This document shows, piece after piece, positions 1 to 6,955 of a DNA stretch of 14,890 nt. The notes beneath the pieces are model-generated. The model made no database searches. It saw only the letters and a list, made by a program, of their open reading frames with translations, and was not told the DNA's origin. This stretch comes from Baffinella frigidus. Lineage: Eukaryota; Cryptophyceae; Cryptomonadales; Baffinellaceae. Position 1 is the first letter of the stretch. The number at the start of each line of letters is the position of its first letter. The position numbers and the translations under genes are program-made. The stretch is taken from the NCBI GenBank assembly GCA_026770585.1, contig MU646546.1:366440-381329 (forward strand). Direction: 5' to 3'.

Positions 1-530
1 TTGGGAGTTAAAAGAACCTAAAGGACCTAAAGGAGTTGCCGGCCAATCCCCTCTTCAGGAGCCTCTGCACTGGAGAGCGAAACGCGATCCGAAAGCAAAA
101 ATGCTTTCTCTGCAGATCCCTTCTACGGAACGGCGTGTCGTTGGCATATGTTGGGCGAAATTAAAACCTAAAGGACCTAAAGGACCCGGACGGGGGGGCC
201 TGAATGTGATCCAGGAAGGCCGCCGGAAGGCCAATCGGCGGGGACGGACGCGCGTGGGTGTTGACGCGCGTGGGTAGTCCTTTCTACGGAAGGGCGTGTC
301 GTTGGGCTATGTTGGGAGAAATTAAAACCTAAAGGACCTAAAGTCTACCAAGGGGGAACGTGTGTGCTGCTGTATGACGTTCATTAAAGCTCCATAAGCT
401 CCATAAGCCTATCGAAGAGGCCTATCGAAGAGATCCTCTTCGATAGGCGGACTGGAAATAAATCCAGGATTCTAAAGAATCCTGTCCGCCTAGGATGGGA
501 GCTCGAAGAACCTGAAGGACCTAATGGACA
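1..530 (+). repeat. ACCTAAAGGACCTAAAG repeat family, left cluster
   Basis: Four copies of one dispersed repeat lie here on the same strand: a partial copy at 1-36, a fuller one at 85-185, one at 280-343 and one at about 446-530. Each ends in a 'TATGTTGGG(A/C)G' block followed closely by ACCTAAAGGACCTAAAG or a slight variant. The fuller copies carry an upstream hairpin, for example GAAAGC-aaaaat-GCTTTC at 91-108. No coding potential is seen. The copy at 85-185 is nearly identical to the copy at 2103-2203. No target duplication is evident, so the mobility mechanism is unknown. Confidence 0.8.
407..490. repeat. nested palindromes
   Basis: CCTATCGAAGAGG appears twice in tandem (about 408-433) and is followed by its complement CCTCTTCGATAGG (435-447). 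Immediately after, GGCGGAC (446-452) pairs with GTCCGCC (484-490) around AGGATTC-taaa-GAATCCT. The segment could fold into two stacked hairpins. It sits at the left side of one copy of the ACCTAAAGG repeat. Confidence 0.7.
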
Positions 531-537
531 AAATGCT

Positions 538-966
538 TTGAACAAATTGTTTTTTTCTGTCAATATACGTCCTTGCTTCGGGTTGGCTCGCCAGCCAGGG
601 ATATCTCTCGAGGGTTGGCTTGCCAGCCAGGGAACCTCTCCACCAAGTGGTCTCCTCCACTCTTTGGACCCCCCATGTGCAGCTTTCGTTCTTCCTCGCC
701 AGGCCAGGGGGAGGGATGAACGGGAAACAAGCTTGCGCAAGGAGCTGATGCTCACGGGCCTCTGGGCCGCGGCGGTCCAACTCACAGGCAAGCACTGGGA
801 CCGCGACCTGCCCAGCGCGGAACGTCGCATCATGGCCGAGTTGAGAGTGCGCTGCACTCTACAGAAGAGCAGGGGCACGCAGCAGCGATCCTCTGTACAG
901 GGAGGCTTGATGCGATCCGAAAGGAAGCAGGGCTTTCCTACAGAACCAATTCCAGTGTCCGCCTAG
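538..966 (+). CDS. possible exon or gene fragment, unrecognised product
   Basis: An uninterrupted 142-codon frame runs to a TAG at 964-966. Only its middle part (about 720-880) looks protein-like, with a charged, mixed composition containing the peptide LTGKHWDRDLPSAERRIMAE. The start of the frame is low quality: it passes through two direct copies of a GGTTGGCT(C/T)GCCAGCCAGGG motif at 580-600 and 613-632. The end of the frame enters another copy of the ACCTAAAGG repeat (from about 897), so the stop is probably not the natural one. I do not recognise the family. It may be a relic exon between repeats. Confidence 0.25.
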   Translation: MNKLFFSVNIRPCFGLARQPGISLEGWLASQGTSPPSGLLHSLDPPCAAFVLPRQARGRDERETSLRKELMLTGLWAAAVQLTGKHWDRDLPSAERRIMAELRVRCTLQKSRGTQQRSSVQGGLMRSERKQGFPTEPIPVSA

Positions 967-1118
967 GGTGGGAGTTAAAATAACCTAAAGGACCTAAAAG
1001 CACTCTTCCTCGTCGGCACTTACCCACACCCCGTGCTCGCGCCGATCGTCACCCAGGCTGTAACAAGTTCCGGTTTCCGCCTATGTTGGGAGCTCGAAGA
1101 ACCTAAAGGACCTAAAGC
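897..1118 (+). repeat. ACCTAAAGG repeat, two further copies
   Basis: One copy covers about 897-1003 and another about 1060-1118. The first has the full arrangement: GCGATCCGAAAGGAAGC, a complementary CTTTC segment, GTGTCCGCC, then the ACCTAAAGGACCTAAAAG end. The second keeps only the AAGTTCCGG/CCGCCTATGTTGGGAG end. Both are on the plus strand. Confidence 0.75.
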
Positions 1119-1126
1119 CGTTTCTG

Positions 1127-1644
1127 CCGCGATCCTTCTGCACCGGGGGGCCTGATGTGATCCGAAAGGCAGCATGGCCTTTCTGCAGGATAAGTTCCGG
1201 TGTCCGCCTATGTTGGGAGCTCGAAGAACCTAAAGGACCTAAAGTTCTGGGCCCACGTTGTCTCTGTCGGTCCTAGCAATCATCTTCCATACCCCTATGG
1301 GGTCCTCGTTGTCTCTGTCGGCCCCTAGAAATAATCTTCAATACCCCTCGGGGGTCCTCGTGCTTCTGCCCCAGACCTCTCTCCCTGCACTAAAGCTGAG
1401 CTGGAGTCTTGCAGAAAGGACTCACCAGTGGTAGGGTTTCCCCTCTGTTTTCCACGTGCTGAGATTTCTTGCATCCCCCGCTAGGGTACTTCAGTACTTG
1501 GGCTCCTGCCCCCAAGGCCTCCTTTAGGTCCTTTACGGTTTTTCAGGCCCCAACATAAGCGGACACCGGAACTTGTTTTGCAGAAAATCCATGCTTCCTT
1601 TCGGGTCACATTCAGGGCCCCCCGGTGCAAAGGATCGCGCCGAC
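1127..1644. repeat. large inverted pair of the ACCTAAAGG repeat with a unique core
   Basis: A plus-strand repeat copy at 1127-1245 is matched by a minus-strand copy at about 1523-1644, so arms of roughly 120 bp enclose a 277 bp core. Both arms carry GCACCGGGGGGCC, a GAAAGG hairpin, AAGTTCCGGTGTCCGC, TATGTTGGG and the ACCTAAAGG end facing inward. The core holds a two-unit tandem repeat. The arms differ at scattered positions, so the pair is not recent. It could be a composite foldback element or two independent copies. Confidence 0.7.
1256..1358 (+). repeat. 51-52 bp tandem repeat, two units
   Basis: Unit 1 is 1256-1306 and unit 2 is 1307-1358. Both begin CGTTGTCTCTGTCGG and end with a short hairpin (TACCCCT/AGGGGT or CCCCTCGGGGG) followed by TCCT. 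It lies inside the inverted pair at 1127-1644. Confidence 0.8.
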
Positions 1645-1817
1645 GCTGTCACTCCTCCACCTATGAGCGAAAACTGCCTGATTGCAAAACATGTTATGGT
1701 AGAGACGCTCAGTTGTGGATCTAGGCCCAAAATCTTAAATCTTGAACTCCAGGTCCCTGGAACAGTTGTGAGAGATCCGAGGTAGTCTAATGGTAGCCCT
1801 AAAGCTGTGACGGTGTA

Positions 1818-1996
1818 CAGGGACACCTCGCCTATAAAAACACCATTGCTCGAGGGTCGATCGGTCGTCGTGTTTGTAAATTAAAACGAGAGGGTCATTT
1901 GGTCAACCCTTTGGTACACAATTACAAACACGCAGACCCCAAATCCGTTGCGGGTTCTTGCTTGATTTACGGGTTCTTGTACACGAGGTGTCCTTG
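1818..1996. mobile_element. 179 bp terminal-inverted-repeat element (long form)
   Basis: The left end CAGGGACACCTCG (1818-1830) pairs with CGAGGTGTCCTTG (1984-1996), 12 of 13 bases matching, and TA precedes the left end (1816-1817). Internal stretches such as ATTTGGTCAACCCT and ACCCCAAATCCG recur in reverse orientation in the 185 bp element at 2704-2888, so the two are diverged copies of one family. The tips resemble the CAGGGGTACCTCGC tips of the shorter family further right. No transposase is encoded. The right-hand TA is decayed (GA). Confidence 0.6.
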
Positions 1997-2102
1997 GAAA
2001 GGGACCCCTTTCTTCAGAAACGGTTTGGATTTGTCAAAAAAGGTGGTGGCTTTTTCTTTTATGTCGAAAGGGGCATTTTCTCTCTCGGTCTCAATAAATT
2101 AG

Positions 2103-2203
2103 GGATCCGGAAGCAAAAACGCTTTCTCTGCAGATCCCTTCTACGGAACGGCGTGTCGTTGGGCTATGTTGGGCGAAATTAAAACCTAAAGGACCCAAAG
2201 GAC
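2103..2203 (+). repeat. ACCTAAAGG repeat, near-identical to 85-185
   Basis: This ~100 bp copy matches 85-185 almost base for base through CTTTCTCTGCAGATCCCTTC and GGAACGGCGTGTCGTTGG to the ACCTAAAGGACC end. The end abuts the broken leader sequence of the minus-strand segment at 2203-2676. That places the repeat exactly where the duplicated leader loses similarity to its counterpart at 5480. Confidence 0.8.
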
Positions 2204-2308
2204 GCTGAGAACTACGCCATGGCTTCGCTCTGGCAGACATGGACGCGCGAAGAGGAGCTGCAGCGCCAGCAACAGCCGGAGGGACACGACGCCGATCCAT
2301 TCCCGCAT
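2186..2308 (-). pseudogene. truncated copy of the secreted-protein leader (signal peptide only)
   Basis: Reading the minus strand from an ATG at 2308-2306 gives a 40-residue frame starting MREWIGVVSLRLLLALQLLF. It is clearly the same signal peptide as in the gene starting at 5480, with a few substitutions. Similarity continues through RPCLPER and then stops near 2203, where the frame runs into the ACCTAAAGG repeat and terminates at a TAG. It is therefore a promoter plus signal peptide without a gene body. It may be a dead duplicate or a leader whose downstream exons are not in this window. Confidence 0.6.
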
Positions 2309-2676
2309 TTCCACGCGGATCGCCGGAGTTCCCCGATCTACCCCGCTTCCAGACGGCAATCTGGCAAAGGGCGTTGACTAAATCTTCCTGACGTTCCCCG
2401 TTTCCCGGGACCCCGCCGTTCGTCACCATGTTCGGGAAGCAATGTAGGCCGCCCTGCCTGCTCCACACCCTTGCGGTCCTCGCCGCTGAAAATACGTGGA
2501 TCTGTCGAGAAAATTTGGCTGCGAGTTCGCTGTGTGCCGTTCCACAGAGCACTGCGTCGCTGGCACATCTGCTCCCATTTGGGCAGGCGCCCTTGTGTAG
2601 GTCAAGAACGGAAGCTGGGGCAGTGCTTGCTTGTACACGCTTGATTCCAGCCGGTTGCTTGCCGCCAGGGCGCTGA
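2203..2676 (-). repeat. segmental duplicate 1: divergent promoter plus leader, inverted
   Basis: The reverse complement of this stretch matches 5113-5588 closely over its whole length, including the block TGGGAGCAGATGTGCCAGCG and the leader start codon. One end of the match lies next to the presumed start codon of the RNASEK-like gene (5111); the other is about 35 codons into the secreted-protein gene. What was copied is thus essentially the intergenic region plus one leader. Long open frames read through it (for example 2091-2741 on the minus strand), but these are shared shadows of the duplicated DNA and need not be coding. Confidence 0.8.
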
Positions 2677-2703
2677 GGGGTACATGTATGAACGCTACAT
2701 GTA

Positions 2704-2888
2704 CAGGGGTATCTGGGGTATAAACCAGAACTTAAGAACACAGACCGGATTTGGGCCCCCCGTTTTCTTGATTTAGGACCAGAGGGTTGACCAAATCTTG
2801 CCTTTAGAAAACCCTGTGGTACTTATTTAATAAAACAGACACCGACCGATGGTTGAGCACCCGTGTTGTTATAGCCCAGATACCCCTG
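2704..2888. mobile_element. 185 bp terminal-inverted-repeat element (long form) with TA flanks
   Basis: The left end CAGGGGTATCTGGGGTATAA (2704-2723) pairs with the right end (2869-2888) at 19 of 20 bases. TA flanks both sides (2702-2703 and 2889-2890). The interior is non-coding and AT-rich in places (TATTTAATAAAAC). It is the opposite-orientation relative of the element at 1818-1996. Its CAGGGGTA tip is shared with the ~115 bp family, suggesting the same transposase in trans. Confidence 0.75.
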
Positions 2889-3094
2889 TACAAGCCCCGC
2901 GTGCCACGGAATCCTTTTTTGTTCGTTGGGTTTACTGAAACGAATGGCATGATTTTTTGAGTGACCGGAGGTTCCTCTCAACTCACTTAAGTGAATCTAC
3001 TTTGGAAGCCTGGGTGAATTTACTTTTGAGGCCTCATAATCTTGCATCCTTAGGTGCCCTTAGAACCTACTTACCCAAACGAGGAGCACGTTCA

Positions 3095-3136
3095 GATTAC
3101 ACACACCTTCTGTGCGATTACACACACCTTATGTGC
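3095..3136 (+). repeat. 21 bp tandem repeat, two units
   Basis: GATTACACACACCTTCTGTGC (3095-3115) is repeated with one change at 3116-3136; a further TGTGCGA follows. Within each unit CACA and TGTG are complementary, so the repeat can also fold. Confidence 0.8.
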
Positions 3137-3307
3137 GAAAAATGTGCGAGGTAACCCTGTAACTCCCGCAGCGCCCACCGCCTTGCCGTTTTGGTTCCTC
3201 TCGGATGCTCGGCTCTCTGATTTCATTTGGTCGACGAAACTGGGGAGACCGGGGTTTTCGTAACTCCAAAATTGACGAATTTGAACCACACGCCCAGAAT
3301 GTCAACT

Positions 3308-3351
3308 TGAGAATAGTCTTGTCACTATTCTCAATTAGGCCCGAGCCTAAT
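3308..3351. repeat. two adjacent hairpins
   Basis: TGAGAATAGT (3308-3317) pairs perfectly with ACTATTCTCA (3324-3333), and ATTAGGC (3334-3340) pairs with GCCTAAT (3345-3351) with no gap between the two hairpins. Function unknown. Confidence 0.75.
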
Positions 3352-3513
3352 TCGGTAAATGACAAGGGGCTGCGTGTAAATCAATGGACGGCCCGCTGCT
3401 GGAATCCAACGTCATCCAGAAACGCGTCGCCAATTCTACATCTTTTGTCAGGTCCTACGATCCCTCCTGAGAGCTCCCATGCGAACAGGCTAGGCTGTCT
3501 TGCGGGATCACTA

Positions 3514-3740
3514 CAAGGGTACCTCGCTCATAAGAAAATGCCCCCCCCTAGGACCCTTCTGAACATGTAGTCCTATGTCCAGGGCCCTACGGTGGTCCTA
3601 GGATGAGGGCGGTTTCTTATGAGCGAGGTACAGGGGTACCTCGCTCATAAGAAACGGACCGCCCCTTAGGACCACCGTAGGGCCCTAGGCTTAGTCCTAC
3701 TGTAGGGTCCTAGGAGGAGCGAGGTACCCCTGTACCCCTG
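3514..3740. mobile_element. ~115 bp CAGGGG family element, split by a second copy
   Basis: The left tip CAAGGGTACCTCGC starts at 3514 after TA (3512-3513). The right tip is interrupted at GCGAGGTA (ends 3630) and resumes as CCCCTG at 3735-3740, followed by TA (3741-3742). The interruption is a complete sister element at 3631-3732. Without the insert and one TA, the outer element is a typical ~125 bp copy with GGTTTCTTATGAGCGAGG before the right tip. It is a non-coding foldback element. Confidence 0.85.
3631..3732. mobile_element. nested CAGGGG family element
   Basis: The element runs CAGGGGTACCTCGCTCATAA (from 3631) to GAGCGAGGTACCCCTG (ends 3732). It sits at the TA in the middle of the outer element's GGTACC palindrome, with TA duplicated at 3629-3630 and 3733-3734. 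Its right arm lacks the usual CGGTTTCTTAT block, so it is internally deleted. It must be younger than its host copy. Confidence 0.85.
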
Positions 3741-3742
3741 TA

Positions 3743-4068
3743 CTGCAAACGAGGGGCACCCAGGGGGCGTGTGTGCTACTTGTGCCACCTTCCTCTGGCA
3801 ACGACGCTGTCTGCAATTCGCGTGTGAATGATCAACATGCAGCAAGCACGACGCGCAGCTACAGTACCACGATCCAAATCACGACTCTCCAGAACTGATC
3901 ATGCTGCAGGTAACGCCGTGAACCCAGCGCTCAAAAACACAGTGTGTGGCGGCTGTGGGGTGTGAGGACCGGGTCCTGGACGGGCCCGCCTCAGGGGAAA
4001 AGGGCTCCAAGGGTGAGTCCTTCCGGGGAAACGTCCCTTCTCTTGGCAGACGGCAGAACGCGTGTTGC
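3743..4068. other. no supported gene
   Basis: This stretch lies downstream of the minus-strand RNASEK-like gene. Short open frames exist. One possible 46 bp intron-like segment (AAGG-GTGAGTCC ... TTGGCAG-ACGG, about 4012-4057) is visible but has no coding context I can trust. Confidence 0.4.
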
Positions 4069-4070
4069 TA

Positions 4071-4189
4071 CAGGGGTACCTCGTTCATACGACACCGCAA
4101 CCGTCTAAGACCTTACAGTAGGCCTATGCCTAGGGCCCTATGGAGGTCCTAGCGGGGGGGGGCGCTTTCTTATGAGTGAGGTACCCCTG
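4071..4189. mobile_element. CAGGGG family element downstream of the RNASEK-like gene
   Basis: A full 119 bp copy runs from CAGGGGTACCTCG to GTGAGGTACCCCTG, with TA at 4069-4070 and 4190-4191. The centre carries the family's CAGTAGGCC-TAGGGCCCTA palindromic core and a G-run. It lies about 190 bp beyond the stop codon of the minus-strand gene, so it might be transcribed in its 3' region. Confidence 0.9.
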
Positions 4190-4381
4190 TAATGTTGACC
4201 CTGCATGCGAGCGTGCTACGTCCCTGGAGGTATCCGGGGAAGAGTTGAAGTGCTAGCGCAACACGGCCTTCACGCAAACACACACAAGCATTCAGCGCCG
4301 CACCCTGCTTCTGCCGCTGCCGCCCCCCCACCCCCCACCCCCGTACGAGCCTCACACCTGCATCTCTCTGCCTGCTCCCGC

Positions 4382-5111
4382 TTATTCCATCAGCGCCTCC
4401 GCCTTCGCTTGCCGCTTCCCACCTGAAAACACCACACAGCTTAGAAACCGTCTGTCGCCCGCCGACACCAAACGCCGCACCCAGCTCGCAGGCCACCGAG
4501 TTTCTTGGGGGAGGGGGGGGGGCGTATGCAAGGGTGAGGGGGGGGGAGATACGGATCCAGCAGACGCCGGAGAGAGCCAAGGTGACCGCGTAACAACCCG
4601 CCGCGCCGAAGCATGCGTTAGCGCGCTTCTCCCGGTCCTGCACACCCCAGCATTCGTTACACCTCGTGCGCAGCAGCGTCGCGGAAACCCCCCCACGCTT
4701 GCAGGATGAAGCAACAGGGGAGCGGTGTGGAGGTGCTTGCCCTTGCACCCGACGCTAACCAGACCTCTTCTCAGCAAAATTGAGGCTCACGGTCGATTGA
4801 GAGACTGGTGGTGCTGCTTCGCGAGTGACCGGCAGCAGCGTCCCTAGGTGACCAGCCAGCATCAAGAACGGGGCATTGATTTCTCACTTCCGCCGTGGCG
4901 ACCAGCTTGTGCCCCCCAATGTAAGGATCCCCAGCTTGAACCAAGAATCCCATGCCAACGAGCACGATGATCGCGAAGATCGACAGTGTGCAGCAGCAGA
5001 CGGCGCCTGCGACATTCCCCGAGCTTCAGAAGCAGCCCAGCCGACAAGGGTGCGGATTTAGGAGATAGCTGGCCCTGAGGCTGCCGGGTCGACCGACTAC
5101 CCGGGAGACAT
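4382..5111 (-). CDS. ribonuclease kappa-like small membrane protein, four exons
   Basis: The minus-strand model joins 5111-5101, 5023-4888, 4637-4553 and 4422-4382, giving about 90 residues. Exon 2 encodes hydrophobic segment 1, CCCTLSIFAIIVLVGMGFLV (about residues 12-31), then AGDPYIGGHK. Exon 3 encodes DREKRANACFGAAGCYAVTL and the rest of segment 2. Exon 4 ends in a basic tail, RGKRQAKAEALME. All junctions are GT-AG and in phase (donors GAA-GTGAGA and ATCC-GTATCT; acceptors GTGTGCAG and GTTTTCAG). Introns are about 75, 250 and 130 bp. Two membrane segments with an N-CF-AAG-Y motif at the second, plus a basic tail, fit the RNASEK family (about 100 residues; animal members associate with the vacuolar proton pump). 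Exons 2-4 are well supported. The 11 bp first exon (ATGTCTCCCGG) is inferred only from phase. An alternative is another small two-pass membrane protein. Confidence 0.62.
4423..4552 (-). other. intron 3 of the RNASEK-like gene, with long G/C runs
   Basis: On the coding strand this 130 bp intron runs from GTATCTCC to GTTTTCAG. Two long homopolymer-rich tracts (plus-strand G-runs at about 4506-4522 and 4537-4546) explain why open frames cross it. It contains no transposon signature. Confidence 0.6.
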
Positions 5112-5479
5112 CCAGCGCCCTGGCGGCAAGCAGCGGCTGGAATGAAGCGGTGCACGAGCCAGCACCGCCCCAGCTTCCGTTCTTGACCTACACAAGGGCG
5201 CCTGCCCAAATGGGAGCAGATGTGCCAGCGACGCAGTGCTCTGTGGAACAGCACACAGCCAACTCGCCGCCAAATTTTCTCCACAGGCCCACGTATTTTC
5301 AACGGCGAGGAACGCCAGGGTGTGGAGCAGGCAGGGCGGCCTACATTGCTTCCCGAACATGGTGACGAACGGCGGGGTCCCGGGAAACGGGGAACGTCAG
5401 GAAGATTTAGTCAACGCCCTTTGCCAGATTGCCGTCTGGAAGCGGGGTAGATCGGGGAACTCCGGCGATCCGCGTGGAA
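5112..5479. promoter_or_regulatory. shared divergent intergenic region
   Basis: About 370 bp separate the presumed start codon of the minus-strand RNASEK-like gene (5111) from the plus-strand start codon at 5480. It must therefore hold both 5' flanks, although I see no clear TATA box. Almost the whole region recurs at 2310-2676 (inverted). A part recurs, more diverged, at 13669-14050, where the best-kept block is TGGGAGCAGATRTGCCAG followed by CACGCAGTGCTCTG or CGACGCAGTGCTCTG. Retention of that block across three copies makes it the best candidate for a control element. Long open frames pass through the region (for example 5236-5817) but are probably incidental. Confidence 0.5.
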
Positions 5480-6462
5480 ATGCGGCAATGGATCGGCGGC
5501 GTGTCCCTGCGGCTGTTGCTGGCGCTGCAGCTCCTCTCCGCGCGTCCATGCCTGCCAGAGCGAGGCCATGGCGTGTTTCTCGGCGTTGCTTCGGATCGGG
5601 GGGATTTTCCTCTGCGGGGAGCACATTCGAACACCGTGGGAAGGTCTGGAATGCACGCTCGTTTCGGAGTGCTACGTGGCGGATCCGACGAGGAAGCAGA
5701 GCTGGGGCCGCCGGCGTCAGATGCGGGGGTGGAGTACAACGAACCGATGACGCCGGAGCAGATAGAGCTGATGAAGCTGTCCAACTCGTTGCCACCGAGG
5801 GTGCTTCGTACCCTTGACGGACTCGCGGATGGATGGGAGATGGTCAACGAGACTGCGGTACGCTCGACGCTGCCCCCTGCCCCCGGGTGGCCTCGATCTC
5901 ACAATTCGGGGCGGGATTCACGGGGTGCGACAGGCCAGGATCCTGCAGGGCGTAACCCGGCGTCTGTGCGTGTCTCGCAGGGAGTGGTTCGGGATGAGCG
6001 AGGCGATGTCGGCATGGAGATGGAGGAGGTGTGGGAGGACGATGAGCCTGTCGGGGTTCGCGTGACCACGGTGAGTGCCGCCGCCACCCGGCTCTCTCCA
6101 GCTGCCCTGTTGCCCAGCTGCCCGTCTCCACTTCTAGCTTTTCTCACACCCAGAACGCCCACGCTGCTGGATTGGCGATACGCTTCACGCCCCGGGACGA
6201 AGATGTCAACGCAGGGGCCATGTCGGTTGAACCACCGCGTCCTGCTCTGAAAAGGTGTACGCGGGCGACACCGCGGCGCACACCAAGGGCGTGGCTCACA
6301 TTGGCCATGTTGGTGAACTTCTTCTCCTTTAGAGGGCAATTTGCCTCCGATAAAAGGCTTATGGTGGCCTTGGGCGGGGATTTGTTTTGGTTCAAACTAC
6401 ATGTGATTGTAGAAGCACCGTATGACAACAAGCAATTCTACGGTGAGTTTCTATCGACTTGA
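5480..6462 (+). CDS. secreted or membrane-targeted protein of unknown function, three exons
   Basis: The model joins 5480-5857, 5981-6070 and 6154-6462 (about 258 residues). The first ATG opens a clear signal peptide, MRQWIGGVSLRLLLALQLLS, ending near ARPC. A polar, glycine- and serine-rich stretch follows, then PMTPEQIELMKLSNSLPPRV (about residues 90-110). Exon 2 is acidic (MEMEEVWEDDEPVG). Intron 1 (123 bp) ends in GTGTCTCGCAG; intron 2 (83 bp) starts GTGAGTGCC and ends CTCACACCCAG. All exons join in phase 0. Exon 3 crosses a PDZ-like repeat in another frame. An optional 78 bp intron (6255-6332, AAAG-GTGTAC to CTCCTTTAG) would remove that repeat without changing frame, leaving an end containing GDLFWFKLHVIVEAPYDNKQ. 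I do not recognise the family. Exons 1-2 are firmer than exon 3. Confidence 0.48.
6232..6332 (+). pseudogene. PDZ-like repeat unit 1
   Basis: The unit begins GTTGAACCACCGCGT and continues GAAAAGGTGTACGCGGGCG. In one frame it gives EKVYAGDTAAHTKGVA, which matches the beta-strand plus 'AA..GV' part of a PDZ domain as seen in the fuller unit at 7170. That frame is closed by TGA just upstream and by TAG soon after. It overlaps exon 3 of the preceding gene in a different frame. Confidence 0.45.
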
Positions 6463-6463
6463 T

Positions 6464-6569
6464 TACTCTCGATACAGGTCCCAAATGAGGCCCTTGAGCC
6501 TTGAGTTGAGTGATACAAAAGTCTACGAACCTTACGAAACGGGCCCTCCCCGGAAACGTGAGCTATGCC
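6464..6569 (+). repeat. ~106 bp direct repeat, partner at 12465-12570
   Basis: The segment from ACTCTCGATACAGGTC through ATGAGGCCCTTGAGCCTTGA and GAGTGATACAAAAGTCTA to GGAAACGTGAGCTA recurs about 6 kb away with few changes. At the second site the first part is a hairpin (TGTATCACTC paired with GAGTGATACA, 12460-12518); here the left arm is decayed. It is non-coding as far as I can see. Confidence 0.8.
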
Positions 6570-6584
6570 GTGTGGCATGTTGTT

Positions 6585-6684
6585 GAACCACCGCGTATTT
6601 CTGTGAAAAGGTGTACGAAGGCGACTCCGCGGCGCACACGCAAGGCGTGGCTCACAGTGGCCATGTTTGTTGAACCGCCGCGTG
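6585..6684 (+). pseudogene. PDZ-like repeat unit 2
   Basis: GTTGAACCACCGCGTATTTC is followed by GAAAAGGTGTACGAAGGCG and an EKVYEGDSAAHTQGVA reading, then CTCACAGTGGCCATGTTTG and the next GTTGAACC. The PDZ frame is broken by TGA. The unit runs directly into the 141 bp foldback at 6687. Confidence 0.45.
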
Positions 6685-6686
6685 TA

Positions 6687-6827
6687 ACCACCGTGGAGGG
6701 AACTCTGAGGCAAATTGCACCTTTTATTGGGTAGATTTTCAAGGGGATGTACTGCGATTCCAGTACATACCCTTGAAAATCTACCCAATAAAAGATCTGA
6801 TTTGCCTCAGAGTTTCCTCCAGGGTGG
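6687..6827. mobile_element. 141 bp foldback element with TA flanks
   Basis: Two arms of about 68 bp (6687-6754 and 6761-6827) are nearly perfect complements, for example CTTTTATTGGGTAGATTTTC against GAAAATCTACCCAATAAAAG, with a 6-base loop. TA lies on both sides (6685-6686 and 6828-6829). The surrounding sequence recurs without the element at about 6937-6985, so filled and empty versions of one site exist. It encodes nothing. Confidence 0.85.
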
Positions 6828-6859
6828 TATCGGTAGGCTCATACACCCTAATACATCAT

Positions 6860-6955
6860 ATGTTCTGTGAAAAGGTGTACGAAGGCGACACCGCGGCACA
6901 CACCCAGGGCGTGGCTCACAGTGGCCATGTTTGTTGAACCACCGCGTATAATATC
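6860..6955 (+). pseudogene. PDZ-like repeat unit 3
   Basis: This is the same unit as at 6585, reading EKVYEGDTAAHTQGVA and ending CCATGTTTGTTGAACCACC. It is followed by TATCGGTAGGCTCGTACACC, the empty counterpart of the site occupied at 6685-6829. The frame is closed by TGA. Confidence 0.45.

Larger units (their letters stand above)
2891..3511. other. gene-poor stretch with short repeats
   Basis: I see no supported gene here. Short open frames exist on both strands without splice signals or recognisable composition. The stretch contains the 21 bp tandem repeat at 3095-3136 and the paired hairpins at 3308-3351, annotated separately. Confidence 0.5.

Noticed and set aside
1-345. ACCTAAAGGACCTAAAG blocks as left-end telomere repeats
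   Set aside because: The blocks resemble CCTAAA repeats, but each has only two units within a longer dispersed repeat, and copies occur on both strands and far inside the window.
3308-3351. Bacterial-type terminators
   Set aside because: The hairpins have no T-run and the window is eukaryotic by its introns and telomere-type repeats.
4170-4748. 192-codon minus-strand frame as one continuous gene
   Set aside because: It starts upstream of exon 3 of the RNASEK-like gene, reads through a poly-G/C intron, leaves the conserved frame after exon 3 and ends inside a mobile element. The spliced model explains the conserved part better.
5016-5111. Alternative start of the RNASEK-like gene at the ATG near 5014 (GGGGAATGTCGCAG)
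   Set aside because: That ATG is in a different frame from the hydrophobic segment and would give a basic, non-membrane peptide. The 5111 start with an 11 bp exon fits the phase, though it remains inferred.
5236-5817. 193-codon plus-strand frame overlapping the leader in another phase
   Set aside because: It reads through the promoter region and is matched in the duplicates because the DNA is duplicated. The overlapping frame with a signal peptide and consensus splice sites is the better gene.
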